A stretch of 64,000 nt of DNA, taken from an uncultured Muribaculaceae bacterium (lineage in GTDB: Bacteria > Bacteroidota > Bacteroidia > Bacteroidales > Muribaculaceae). The stretch's first letter is position 1; each line of letters starts with the position of its first letter. The notes under the pieces are model-generated. The model had not been told where the DNA came from. It searched no databases and saw only the letters and a program-made list of their open reading frames with translations. Positions 54,084-62,995 of the stretch are shown here, in pieces. A program made the position numbers and the translations under genes. The stretch is from the NCBI GenBank assembly GCA_947625935.1, contig CANQQE010000004.1:96345-160344 (forward strand), in the 5' to 3' direction.

Positions 54084-56153
54084 TCAAGGACGGAGCAATA
54101 GTTTTTCGGCTTTGCCGGCGCGGTGGCGTATGTACAGTCCCGGCGCGGCTGTTGCGGGGTCGATGCGTATTCCGTCGATTGTGTACCATTGCTCATCTGT
54201 GTCATGAGCGTCATCGGCCAAGATGTCGTCGACCGAGGCGTGTACATCGGTGTAGACCGATGTCATCGGGTTGCCGAAGGCTGTGTAGTTGACGGTGAAA
54301 TTGAGTGCGTCGTTGACCGACGGGCGTCCGATGCTGAATGTATCGCCCGAACGGGTGGCTTCTTCCCCTTCGATAATCACCGAGGTGATTTTCACGTCGC
54401 GGGTCAAGGGAGAGATTTTCACTGAGCCCTCTGATGGGATTACATCGCATGAGTACATCTCGGTGACATCGGACTCGGTCAGTTGTCGATAAAGTTCGGC
54501 GGCCCCACCGGGGACATAGACGGTGCGCCAGCCGTTGCCGACTGAGACTCCGCCGTTGACCATGGCGATGTAGAGCGATGCTACACCGGGACATTCCTCC
54601 TGCTTGTTGAGGTCTCTGATTTTAGGGTTGTTGACCACGATCTGTGGGGATTCGGTGATGAAATCGACGGTGTTGTACTGCACGGAGGCTCCGTTGTCGG
54701 GGAAGTAGAGCCTTATCAGGTCGGGGCATTCTTTAAACGCGCTGCGAGACCACCAGTCAACGCCCATCATGTTGAGTCCCTGCAGCCCGGAACGGGCGAA
54801 CGCGTCGGCGTATATGTCGGTTGTGGTGTCCTTGAGGTAGACGCGCCGGAGCTGGCGGCAGTCGGCGAAGCATCCGCGCGGAATCACGGCCTTGCCTGTG
54901 GGCCAGTGCACCTCTTTGAGTCCGCTACCCGCAAACATATAGCCCTGGGTGAAACTTAACTGACCGATACATCCGAAAGCGAATGATGTGAGACTTTCGC
55001 ATCCGGCAAATTCGCGGTAGACCAACTGCTTGATTTTCATCTTAGACGTCAGCGGGAATGCCGTCAGGCTACGGCAATCCTCGAAAGCGTGGGTCGAAAT
55101 GTCGATATCCCGCGTGCTTTCTTTCAGCGTGACATTGGCGAGCGATGTGCAGCCCTTGAAAGCGCATGTCTGTATGTCGAGCTCGCCGTCGGATGTGGCC
55201 CCCAGCTCGATAGACTGCAGGTTGGCGCAATCCATGAACGCGCACTCCCATATGTGGGCCGGCTTTTCGCCAAGGAATGTGACTTTCCTGACGGTCGAAC
55301 CCATATACATATTAATGCCCGCGGCCTGATGGACCAAATCGGCATGCAGCACTATCTCATCGACCTGCGAGTTGCAGAACGCTCCGCTCGAAAGATATGA
55401 GCAGGTCTCTGGCACGGTATATTTGCCGTAGACCCGGCCCGGGCATAGCCCGGTGAATACTGCTCCGTCGATCAGCGCGCCGTCGGCGTTGGTGCGGTAT
55501 TCCGATGAATTGGAGCAGTCGACAGTTTCGATGCTGCGGTTGTTGTACTGCCAGCAGTCTCTGAACCGTTGCTCCCCCACGAGATAAATTTTCTTGAGGT
55601 GGTTGTTTGCGGCGAACGCACCGAAGCTAATGGCATCGATTGTCGCCGGTACGACATAGCTCGGTGATTTCGCCGCTGACGGATAACGCTTCAACCGGCG
55701 GTAGGTCTCGCCGTTGTTGTCGCTTAATTCCACGAGAGCATCGCCGATGACGGTGTAGACCGTAGAGCCGTTTTCCACCTCATAACGCTCGATATTGGGG
55801 CAATCCTTGAACTCTATGCGGCCAATAAAACGCATATAGCGCGGAATTTTCACCGATGTTATTCCTTTGCATCCGCCGATTACGGGGGGATCGCTTTCGC
55901 ATCCGGCATGGTTGGACCAGCCCAGCCCGGTGACTTTAACGTTTTTCCCACTATGTTTTATCGTAGCCGGGAACGTCAATTGCCCCGAAGGCTCGAAACC
56001 ATCAGCGAGTCCGACGACGACGGCTTCGTCTTCATCGTGGCCGAGGAATTGCACTATCTCATACTTGAAATCGCCCACAGTGATCATCTCGGCCCGCGCT
56101 CCGGCGGTCTGAATAAGCGTGAGGGCCACAATAATGTAGCTGAAAATTTTCAT
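54084..56153 (-). CDS. Second BspA-type leucine-rich repeat protein
   Basis: A 689-residue exported protein with a signal peptide (MKIFSYIIVALTLIQTAG) and degenerate LRR_5 repeats with the CxxLxxIxL pattern (FMDCANLQSIELG, FKGCTSLANVTLK, FEDCRSLTAFPL). Repeats are less regular than in the protein at 32-34 kb. The end WYTIDGIRI...APGLYIRHRAG...LLLRP is a short secretion tail. Divergent from the TPR-HTH regulator gene across a 229-base gap containing an inverted repeat. Adhesion role inferred from the family. Confidence 0.83.
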   Translation of the reverse strand: MKIFSYIIVALTLIQTAGARAEMITVGDFKYEIVQFLGHDEDEAVVVGLADGFEPSGQLTFPATIKHSGKNVKVTGLGWSNHAGCESDPPVIGGCKGITSVKIPRYMRFIGRIEFKDCPNIERYEVENGSTVYTVIGDALVELSDNNGETYRRLKRYPSAAKSPSYVVPATIDAISFGAFAANNHLKKIYLVGEQRFRDCWQYNNRSIETVDCSNSSEYRTNADGALIDGAVFTGLCPGRVYGKYTVPETCSYLSSGAFCNSQVDEIVLHADLVHQAAGINMYMGSTVRKVTFLGEKPAHIWECAFMDCANLQSIELGATSDGELDIQTCAFKGCTSLANVTLKESTRDIDISTHAFEDCRSLTAFPLTSKMKIKQLVYREFAGCESLTSFAFGCIGQLSFTQGYMFAGSGLKEVHWPTGKAVIPRGCFADCRQLRRVYLKDTTTDIYADAFARSGLQGLNMMGVDWWSRSAFKECPDLIRLYFPDNGASVQYNTVDFITESPQIVVNNPKIRDLNKQEECPGVASLYIAMVNGGVSVGNGWRTVYVPGGAAELYRQLTESDVTEMYSCDVIPSEGSVKISPLTRDVKITSVIIEGEEATRSGDTFSIGRPSVNDALNFTVNYTAFGNPMTSVYTDVHASVDDILADDAHDTDEQWYTIDGIRIDPATAAPGLYIRHRAGKAEKLLLRP

Positions 56154-56228
56154 AAAACTGTAAATTTTGAATTTGGCCCCAAAGTTAGCCCCTAAGGCTC
56201 GTCATCGCGTCGTATGGCTATATGTGAA

Positions 56229-56275
56229 AGCGTCTACGGCAAGGCGTCTACAACGGTAGATGCTTTGTAGACGCC
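56229..56275. promoter_or_regulatory. Operator-like cluster of GCGTCTAC repeats
   Basis: GCGTCTAC occurs at 56229-56236 and 56245-56252, 16 bases apart on the same strand, and in reverse at 56267-56274. The last two form an 11-bp inverted repeat (56243-56253 with 56265-56275). It lies in the divergent gap between a surface protein gene and a regulator gene and suits a dimeric DNA-binding protein. Confidence 0.5.
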
Positions 56276-56313
56276 GGTATTTGCTTGTCGCAAGGCGTTT
56301 TGCGGGGTGGGTA

Positions 56314-56345
56314 TTTGCGCTTTCGTTACTCTTTGGCTAATTTTG
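56314..56345 (+). promoter_or_regulatory. Promoter of the TPR-HTH regulator
   Basis: TTTG (56314-56317), 20 bases, TAATTTTG (56338-56345); start near 56352. Confidence 0.78.
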
Positions 56346-56382
56346 CGCAGCCTGTGTTTTCAGGCCGAAAACCCTCCATCTG

Positions 56383-57972
56383 ATGAAAATAAGCCTGCTT
56401 CTGTCATATATATCAGCTGCGCTTTGCCTGTTAGCCGCCGGCTGTGACCGGCCTCCGGCTTTCGTGGAACCCACGGGGTGGGAAACCGTCGCTCCCGACA
56501 TAGACTCTCTCACAAGGGCTGTTGAACTCAGTTTCCAGAACGGAGCCGGGTCTGATTCAACCGTTTCCCTGATGAGGCGTATGCGCGGTGTGACAGCTCC
56601 ACGCGGGAAAGAGCGTGAAATCCGCTGCCGACTGCTGTATTGGCAGGGAAGAATAGAACTGCGCCGCGGGCACAGGGCTCTCGGCCACGAGCTTCTCGAC
56701 TCGGCCGCCGCTGTCGCACCGTCATCCACCCATGAGTATATAGTCAGGATGAACGACTGGCGCAGAGAGGATATTTCTGACTATCCCCCCGGCAGGTGGT
56801 ATGAACGCAAGCTCGACCAGGAGAAATACTTCAGAGGGCGTAATGACCGGCAGATGCTATACAATGTCAATCGCGAACTGATGGAACTGATGCGCGACGC
56901 CGGCCTTCACGACCGCGCCATGCACTATCTGGAAATCATCACCGACTGCAACCGTCTCATCGACCCTGAACTTGCGGCTCTTGACGACAAGATGAACCGT
57001 GCGGCCATACTTTCAGACATAGGCCGTGACGAGGAGGCCGCCCGGCTCAACCGGGAGTTGCAGGCCGATACGGACTATATGCGCGAGCCTGTCAATCGCC
57101 AACTGGTCAATCTGAACCTCCGCACTCTGGCCGGCGATACAGCCGCGCTTCACGCCGCATATGCCTCCATCGTCAGTCATGGCGACCGGGCGGGTTTGCT
57201 GCCTAAGGTCTACTACTATCTCGTAGATGAGGCTATTGCAGGTGGCGACCGCTCAGGGGCGACGCGTTGGGCCGACAGCCTTGAGGCTATGCTCCCGCAT
57301 CTGGGTCCGGGGACTTTGCGGGTCAAGGCTCTCAAGGGGATAGCCCGTAACGTGGAAATGTGCGAGGGTGCGGCAGCGGCCGCTCCGGCCTACCGCCGCT
57401 ATGCTCTCGCTGCCGATTCGCTCGCTGATATGATGCGCTTTGACAATGTGGCCAACCTGGAGTTGTCGAACGCCATCGCCCGCATCGATGCCCGAGTCGA
57501 AGCGGAACGCCGTCGCGCTCGATTCCGTATGTGTCTTTGGCTGTCGGGAGGCGCAGCGGTGTGGCTGCTCGCCATGTGGCTGCAACTACGCCGCTACCGC
57601 ACCGTCAGGCATATGCGCCGTGAGGCCGAACGGCTCCGTCAGGAAACGCGGCATCGGCAAATCGTCCTACAGCTTGACTCGGATCGCCGCGGCTTAGGCT
57701 ATGAAATCGGATCGGACAATTTCATAGAACTGTTCGCCCAGCAATACCCCATGTTTATCGGACGCTTACGGCAGAAGTCGCCGCGAATCAGCGATGCCGC
57801 TTTGCGCCTGGCCGGATATATAGCCATCGGCCTTAGCACAAAGGAAATCGCCGAGGTGATGAACGTGCGCCCCGAGAGTGTCCGACAGGCTAAATGGCGT
57901 CTCCGCAAGACTCTCGGTACCGACAGCGAGGAGGACCTCTATCCGTTGCTGTCGTCGCTACTTGGCCAATAG
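56383..57972 (+). CDS. Membrane-spanning TPR regulator with LuxR-like HTH
   Basis: A 529-residue protein with an N-terminal signal ending in LLAAGC (Cys21), ~340 residues of helical TPR-like repeats, one transmembrane helix near residue 385-400 (WLSGGAAVWLLAMWL), a basic coiled-coil stretch, and a C-terminal helix-turn-helix (LSTKEIAEVMNVRPESVRQ). This layout is a Bacteroidota one-piece sensor: periplasmic TPR domain and cytosolic DNA-binding domain. The Cys21 could also anchor the N-terminus by lipid. It may control the divergent surface-protein gene or itself through the GCGTCTAC cluster. Targets unknown. Confidence 0.82.
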   Translation: MKISLLLSYISAALCLLAAGCDRPPAFVEPTGWETVAPDIDSLTRAVELSFQNGAGSDSTVSLMRRMRGVTAPRGKEREIRCRLLYWQGRIELRRGHRALGHELLDSAAAVAPSSTHEYIVRMNDWRREDISDYPPGRWYERKLDQEKYFRGRNDRQMLYNVNRELMELMRDAGLHDRAMHYLEIITDCNRLIDPELAALDDKMNRAAILSDIGRDEEAARLNRELQADTDYMREPVNRQLVNLNLRTLAGDTAALHAAYASIVSHGDRAGLLPKVYYYLVDEAIAGGDRSGATRWADSLEAMLPHLGPGTLRVKALKGIARNVEMCEGAAAAAPAYRRYALAADSLADMMRFDNVANLELSNAIARIDARVEAERRRARFRMCLWLSGGAAVWLLAMWLQLRRYRTVRHMRREAERLRQETRHRQIVLQLDSDRRGLGYEIGSDNFIELFAQQYPMFIGRLRQKSPRISDAALRLAGYIAIGLSTKEIAEVMNVRPESVRQAKWRLRKTLGTDSEEDLYPLLSSLLGQ

Positions 57973-58130
57973 CCGGGGACTTCTACCATTTTGAATTGAC
58001 ATTTGTCGGCGAAGGTTTTGCTGAACCATCGGCATATAAGCCTATGCCCATCGCCGGTTTGCCCATGTGTAAAGTCTATTTTTATAGTGGATTTCGGGCT
58101 GTTAATGATGTGTCAGTGAGAATAATTAGT

Positions 58131-58138
58131 TAGTTTTG
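58131..58138 (+). promoter_or_regulatory. -7 element of the C10 peptidase gene
   Basis: TAGTTTTG, 29 bases before ATG 58167; no clear -33 element. Confidence 0.45.
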
Positions 58139-58166
58139 TAATCAGGAAGTAATATAATCAGATGTT

Positions 58167-60203
58167 ATGAAGTATATTCAGATATTTTTGTTCATAGTTT
58201 GTTCGATTCCGGTTCTGGCCGCTCCTGTCAGCCCTGAAGTAGCCTTGACAAGGCTGCAACAACAGAATTTTTCCCGGCTTCGAGGGCAAACCCAAGTTGC
58301 GCAGTACAGGCTTTCTGAAATTCTGACCGACGGTTGCGGCGGCAATACGGTCTATCTTTTCGATTCTGAGGATGGTTTTGTCGTGTGCCCCGCAGATGAC
58401 GCTATCCCTGCGGTGCTGGGTTATGGGGATGGCCAAATGTATGATTCATCAGGGAATCTGCCCATAGGATTTCGTGAGTGGTTGCAGTATATGAGTCAAC
58501 GGGTTTCTGAGTTAGCCGGCGGGGGAAACAGAGTGGCCTGCAGCACTTCAGTGGGGGATGCTATCGCTCCCCTATGCGCTACTTCATGGGGACAAGGGGA
58601 GCCTTTCAATCTGGAATGTCCCGAATATAACGGAGAAAAGTGTCTTTCGGGGTGTGTGGCTACCGCTATGGCTCAGGTGATGAAATATCACAACTGGCCT
58701 CCGAAAGGGATAGGAGAACTGGAATATCATGCCGGGAAAATCGGCAAGGATATTTACACGGATTTTTCGCAATACACGCTCGATTGGGGAAATATGCTCG
58801 ATGACTATTCCATATCGTCAGCCACAGACCGGCAGAGAGAGGCTGTCGCCCATCTGTTGCGCGGCGTGGGGGGAAGTGTGCGTATGAACTATTTCCCGAC
58901 GGCTTCAGGCGCAGATGTCAATGATGCAACCCAAGCCCTGTTGAAATATTGGGACTACAGCGATGATATCAGATATATGCGCCGGAGCTGGTTCTCACTC
59001 CGGGACTGGTCACAGTTGCTTCATGAGGCGTTGAAGAACTATGGCCCGATATTGTACGGGGGCTTTTCGATGTCATCGGCTCATGCGTTTGTGTGTGACG
59101 GTTATGACGGTGAGGGATTGTTCCACTTCAACTGGGGTTGGGATGGCAGAGCTGACGGATATTTCGCCATTGACTTTCTCGACCCCGTGGTGGAAGATGA
59201 GCCGTGGAAAACGGGATATAACAGTAGTCAGAGCGCCGTGTTGAACATTCATCCCCGATCCCCGGAAAACCCCGGGACTCGTACTTACACCGTGTGGTTG
59301 GATTCATATTATGTCAATCCGGCGACCGGATTCGGTGACGGGACCGCCCATACGCTCCATCCCGGTGACGGTTTTATAATGCGAGGTGAATGCACTAATT
59401 ACGGCCCTTTTGCCGTTCCTGCCGGTTCAAAATTTGCGACTGTTTTCACTTCATTTTACGATGGCACGTCTATTCCGTCCAATATAGTGGAACTTTCATC
59501 TGGCCTTGAGATTTACCGCAGTTTTGACAGTAATACTAAAATTGTCCCAACCGGGCTTCATGATGGGCTTTATTCGCTTGAGAATGATTTCTACATAAGC
59601 CCTTCAGGCTGGGGCCATGGCATACTCCCGCCTAATTCCACGCGATACAGTGCCTTAGTGGAAAACAATGGCTCCGACATCAGGTTTATAGAGTCGATAA
59701 CTCCGCCCGAAATCGTGGATGCAGACATTCCCGATAAATTTTACCTGAACTCATCAATCGCGTTTCATGCGACTTTGCGCAATTCGGGATTCAGGGATTT
59801 AGAGCGTCCGGTGCGTGTCGAACTTATACAGGATGGGGTAGTGATGGGTTGGTCGCCATGGGTTAATGCGACTTTCGAGCCGGAAGAAATAATCGACTTT
59901 GCGATAACGGTCGATAGGTGGACTTGGAGAGAGGAAAGTAATTCCCATGCCGGAGAATACACCATGTGTCTGAGTATGCGCAATTCGTACGGTGATATAT
60001 GGATTCCGATGGGTCAGAGCAAAAAGGTTACAATCTATGATTCAGCGGGTGTGGACGCTGTCAGGGTTGACGGAAATTCATCGGATGCGATATATGATTT
60101 GCACGGCCGCAAAGTGGCGGATGATGTCAATGCTCTGCCTCCGGGAATATACATAAGGCTGCGTGACGGTATTGTCGCGAAAATAGTGGTTGCTGCCATG
60201 TAG
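58167..60203 (+). CDS. C10 family (streptopain-like) cysteine peptidase
   Basis: A 678-residue secreted protease: signal peptide, an N-terminal inhibitory propeptide (Spi-like, ~20-125), then a C10 domain with catalytic Cys163 in LSGCVATAMAQVM, His306 in SSAHAFVCDGYD, and FNWGWDG downstream. About 300 residues of Ig-like sequence follow, and the tail IYDLHGRKV...LPPGIYIRLRDG resembles the secretion tails of other proteins here. Relatives (SpeB, interpain A) degrade host proteins; host relevance here is inference. Confidence 0.9.
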   Translation: MKYIQIFLFIVCSIPVLAAPVSPEVALTRLQQQNFSRLRGQTQVAQYRLSEILTDGCGGNTVYLFDSEDGFVVCPADDAIPAVLGYGDGQMYDSSGNLPIGFREWLQYMSQRVSELAGGGNRVACSTSVGDAIAPLCATSWGQGEPFNLECPEYNGEKCLSGCVATAMAQVMKYHNWPPKGIGELEYHAGKIGKDIYTDFSQYTLDWGNMLDDYSISSATDRQREAVAHLLRGVGGSVRMNYFPTASGADVNDATQALLKYWDYSDDIRYMRRSWFSLRDWSQLLHEALKNYGPILYGGFSMSSAHAFVCDGYDGEGLFHFNWGWDGRADGYFAIDFLDPVVEDEPWKTGYNSSQSAVLNIHPRSPENPGTRTYTVWLDSYYVNPATGFGDGTAHTLHPGDGFIMRGECTNYGPFAVPAGSKFATVFTSFYDGTSIPSNIVELSSGLEIYRSFDSNTKIVPTGLHDGLYSLENDFYISPSGWGHGILPPNSTRYSALVENNGSDIRFIESITPPEIVDADIPDKFYLNSSIAFHATLRNSGFRDLERPVRVELIQDGVVMGWSPWVNATFEPEEIIDFAITVDRWTWREESNSHAGEYTMCLSMRNSYGDIWIPMGQSKKVTIYDSAGVDAVRVDGNSSDAIYDLHGRKVADDVNALPPGIYIRLRDGIVAKIVVAAM

Positions 60204-60229
60204 CTGCCTTCAAAGGAAATATGGTGGTG

Positions 60230-60655
60230 CTATCTGCCGGATTTCCTCATCCTATTCCAATAGGGAAGTCCACGAATGAGATGGATTAGCGCAGTGATGC
60301 TCATTGATAGGCCAATCCAGTAATGCCACAGTCCGAGATGCGGAATTTTTACAGGGGAAAGCAGTTTGACCGTGCCAGTGAGCAGCGTGGCTATGAACAG
60401 GAAAATCAGTAGCCAGGTATCGGTGTAAAACCATCTGAATTTCTTTTTCAGGGCATTGAGCGTGTTACGGAACTGGCTCCAGTGGATGAAAAGAAGTGCT
60501 GTCATGGCATAGCCGAATATCCAGTGGACGGTTTTTAATACGCCACGAGGCTGGACAATTATTCCATGGCCTTTAAGATGCAGGATAATGCCTATTATCA
60601 ATGTGACAGCAAAGGCGATGACCAATGCGATGCCGATGTTTGCTTTTGTTTTCAT
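60230..60655 (-). CDS. Four-helix membrane protein, DUF4405-like
   Basis: A 141-residue membrane protein with four hydrophobic helices. Several histidines sit at helix ends (LHLKGHG, TVHWIFGY, LFIHWSQF, LWHYWIGL, LIHLIRG), like small cytochrome-b-type DUF4405 proteins that may bind heme. Convergent with the C10 peptidase gene; the next minus-strand gene upstream is another small membrane protein 45 bases away, so the two may form a unit. Confidence 0.65.
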   Translation of the reverse strand: MKTKANIGIALVIAFAVTLIIGIILHLKGHGIIVQPRGVLKTVHWIFGYAMTALLFIHWSQFRNTLNALKKKFRWFYTDTWLLIFLFIATLLTGTVKLLSPVKIPHLGLWHYWIGLSMSITALIHLIRGLPYWNRMRKSGR

Positions 60656-60700
60656 AGTTCCATCAATTATTCAAGCGGAATAGTTAATTAAAGATGCTCA

Positions 60701-60910
60701 TTATACTCGGTGTTTGATTCTGTCAACTATAAACATGATGCCGTAGTATATCGCCCAATAAGCGGCCAACAATCCGAGAGTCACCCATATAAGCCCTGGG
60801 CAGGCGCATTCTGCGATGAAGATTATAAGTATCGCCCAAAGTAATAATCCAGCCATGGTTTTAAGTTTTAGTGTTATTGAATTTGTCAGTTTTACCTTCG
60901 ACGTTTTCAT
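60701..60910 (-). CDS. Small two-helix membrane protein
   Basis: A 69-residue protein with a Lys/Thr-rich N-terminus and two hydrophobic segments (about residues 19-34 and 38-60) and a basic end (DRIKHRV). Cysteines at CACPG lie between the helices. No family recognised. Likely co-transcribed with the DUF4405-like gene. Confidence 0.55.
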   Translation of the reverse strand: MKTSKVKLTNSITLKLKTMAGLLLWAILIIFIAECACPGLIWVTLGLLAAYWAIYYGIMFIVDRIKHRV

Positions 60911-61073
60911 GGTACAATGTTAACAAGACCCGTGAGCAATGGTTAGACGCAGCAATGTTAAATAATGTGGTTTTGCTGTAATTGGAGGATATCTTGGTAT
61001 AATTAACCATCGATTCCAATCCTCATCCTGAGCTTGCGTTAATAATTCTTGACAGGCGGGTATTGGTCGGAAA

Positions 61074-61901
61074 TCATTCTAATTGTTTTCTGTACATTTC
61101 ATCCAGTGTCTTGCCATCCATGTCTTTCCAAACGAGCCACCCATTATTGCTGCTGCCGATGCAGAAATCGGCTGCAGTGCTGGGGCTGGAGAACGTTTTG
61201 TCCGATGTCATTGTCAGTGCGTCATTATCGGTCGATGTATATTCCCGGATTATCGTTTCCCGCTTTTCTTTCCAATTGAACGATGGAACTACCGTTTTGG
61301 CAATAACGCTTCCCTTTAAAACGGTAAACCCATCAGAGCTATAGAACCCTTTTGCATTGCATCCTCGGCCTTTGGTATAGAAAAGATGTTCTGTTTTTGG
61401 TTGCGATATCTCAAAAATATTGCAACCGATAAAGGAGGCTAAGAACTTCACATCCTCAAAGAACTCATCCATTGAGTCCTGTTGATGCTCCGGTAAATTA
61501 GGGGCTTTAGGAGTTTGCTTATTATCACTCAGAATAAACGTATTAGCTTTCTTGGCCGTGGCTATCGCGATATGTTCCAAGTATTGCACGTCCACCTTAG
61601 TCATATCTGCGTCCTTAGATACGAATATTAGAGCTTTTTGCCAAAAAGCCTTTTTGCTGTCGTGGTCTTTCACACGTTCTCTGAAATTTTCCGTTTCTCC
61701 GATATATGCTTGAGGCTTAGTGGATTCATTTTCACCTATCAAAATGTAAAACGCCGGTTTTTGTAATTTTTCCTGTGTATTTAAATACGACAGATTAGAC
61801 CGAGGCACAACGAACATTTGGCAAATCTTGTTGCTAATGAAAGCGTATTGGGTCCCTTTAGGATCTCCATCAATTAAATATGTTGTTATTGTCTTACCCA
61901 T
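61074..61901 (-). CDS. GIY-YIG domain protein with DUF4357
   Basis: A 275-residue protein. The middle has a GIY-YIG-type nuclease fold (FYILIGENE, then AYIGETENFRERVKDH with the catalytic Arg), although the first motif reads YIL and the second YIG. The C-terminal ~60 residues match DUF4357 (SSPSTAADFCIGSSNNGWLVW). Such proteins are found in accessory and defence regions of bacterial genomes; a nucleic-acid target is inference. TAACTTCG (61993-62000) may be its -7 box. Confidence 0.75.
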   Translation of the reverse strand: MGKTITTYLIDGDPKGTQYAFISNKICQMFVVPRSNLSYLNTQEKLQKPAFYILIGENESTKPQAYIGETENFRERVKDHDSKKAFWQKALIFVSKDADMTKVDVQYLEHIAIATAKKANTFILSDNKQTPKAPNLPEHQQDSMDEFFEDVKFLASFIGCNIFEISQPKTEHLFYTKGRGCNAKGFYSSDGFTVLKGSVIAKTVVPSFNWKEKRETIIREYTSTDNDALTMTSDKTFSSPSTAADFCIGSSNNGWLVWKDMDGKTLDEMYRKQLE

Positions 61902-62122
61902 TACAAAATCAGTTTATAAGATTATTCAAAGGATGCAATGCGATTACATTTAGACCGTTTAAATTGTCGGGATCAGAATAAACAGGCAAGTGCGAAGTTA
62001 GGAAAAAAGTTTGAAGAGTTCGATTTTTAGAAGTGGGAAAATTTAGACAATCTCCGGGTTATTCTGCTTTTATTGACAATTTAACCCAATATTTAGTTCA
62101 GACTATGATTAGTATTCAGACA

Positions 62123-62236
62123 TTATATTGTTCCCGACGCAGTGCGTAGAATATCTTGCCGCTCAATGGATTGCAATTCTTCGGGTACAAAAGCCCGAAT
62201 TTGCTCCGTTTTTACCTTCTGAAAATCGCTTTTCAT
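62123..62236 (-). CDS. 37-residue open frame behind a perfect promoter
   Basis: Starts at ATG 62236 with MKSDFQKVKTEQ and runs 37 codons with no similarity I recognise. It is supported mainly by the full-consensus promoter at 62267-62298, which places the predicted start about 24 bases before the ATG. It may be a small protein or the surviving 5' end of a deleted gene. The rest of the 553-base gap 61902-62454 holds the 33-bp repeats and AT-rich sequence without other genes. Confidence 0.35.
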   Translation of the reverse strand: MKSDFQKVKTEQIRAFVPEELQSIERQDILRTASGTI

Positions 62237-62266
62237 GACCCTCCCGGGCCTGTGTTTTTGTACCCG

Positions 62267-62298
62267 CAAAGGTAGCTGTTTTAACTAAGATGTGCAAA
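62267..62298 (-). promoter_or_regulatory. Consensus promoter in the 62-kb gap
   Basis: On the minus strand TTTG (62295-62298), 20 bases, TACCTTTG (62267-62274). Reads toward the 37-residue frame and possibly on to the GIY-YIG gene. Confidence 0.65.
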
Positions 62299-62324
62299 CG
62301 GCCGATACGAGGTCATTATCGACT

Positions 62325-62406
62325 CGTTTGAAAAAGTGTAGCACATCCTCGGTTATTCGTTTGAAAAAATGTAATGGAGTCATGGTTATTCGGTAGAAAA
62401 AGTGTA
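62325..62406. repeat. Three 33-bp-spaced direct repeats
   Basis: A 16-base core (CGTTTGAAAAAGTGTA with variants) occurs at 62325, 62358 and 62391, exactly 33 bases apart, each but the first preceded by GGTTATT; a weak fourth copy follows near 62418. The pattern resembles the multiple terminal repeats of IS21-type insertion sequences, but no transposase gene is near. Iteron-like binding sites are an alternative. Confidence 0.6.
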
Positions 62407-62454
62407 ACTCTTGTTCTACTCAATTGAAGAATCCAAGCCTTAAAAAGAATTTAA

Positions 62455-62973
62455 TCAATCCTCTGCGTATTCGTAGTAGATGTCCCACAATGTATCTGGA
62501 AAGCCATATCCACAACACTCCACAGACTTAATCATCTTTTTCATGCGTGGCGAGTATTCGGGCATCAGTCCGTTGGAAGATATGAATTTGACCGCTTTGT
62601 TGAAATTGTTTTCAAGAGCGGTATAAAACGGATCGTCGTAATCGCCAAATTGTGCAGTCAAGCTGCATCCTTGTTCCACATAGTAGAGCATCAGGTCGGC
62701 AATGGCATGTGGGTCAGGTACAAGTTTCTTGAATGAGGTTATCAGTTTATTGCATTCTCTGAAACTCGGATCTTTGGGCCAGTCATTGCGACCAAAGAAT
62801 TGGTTACGTATTGCCTTTTTATATTTTTCAAGCTCGGCATCGCTATTGGGCTCCATATAGAACTCAAGCCATGCGCTCGCTTCCTTGCTCGCATCGTACA
62901 GCTGAAGCATTATGTCAACAACCTGTTCTTTTGATAGAGCCGACATATGTTTGTTTAATTTTGCTTTTGACAT
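62455..62973 (-). CDS. DUF6155 family protein
   Basis: A 172-residue soluble, mostly helical protein resembling the DUF6155 family (start SKAKLNKHMSALSKEQVVDIMLQ, middle DPHAIADLMLYYVEQG). The family has no known function. It begins 22 bases after the HipT-like gene stop on the same strand, so it may be co-transcribed with that kinase gene. Confidence 0.65.
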   Translation of the reverse strand: MSKAKLNKHMSALSKEQVVDIMLQLYDASKEASAWLEFYMEPNSDAELEKYKKAIRNQFFGRNDWPKDPSFRECNKLITSFKKLVPDPHAIADLMLYYVEQGCSLTAQFGDYDDPFYTALENNFNKAVKFISSNGLMPEYSPRMKKMIKSVECCGYGFPDTLWDIYYEYAED

Positions 62974-62995
62974 TTTTGTATGGGCTAAATTGATA

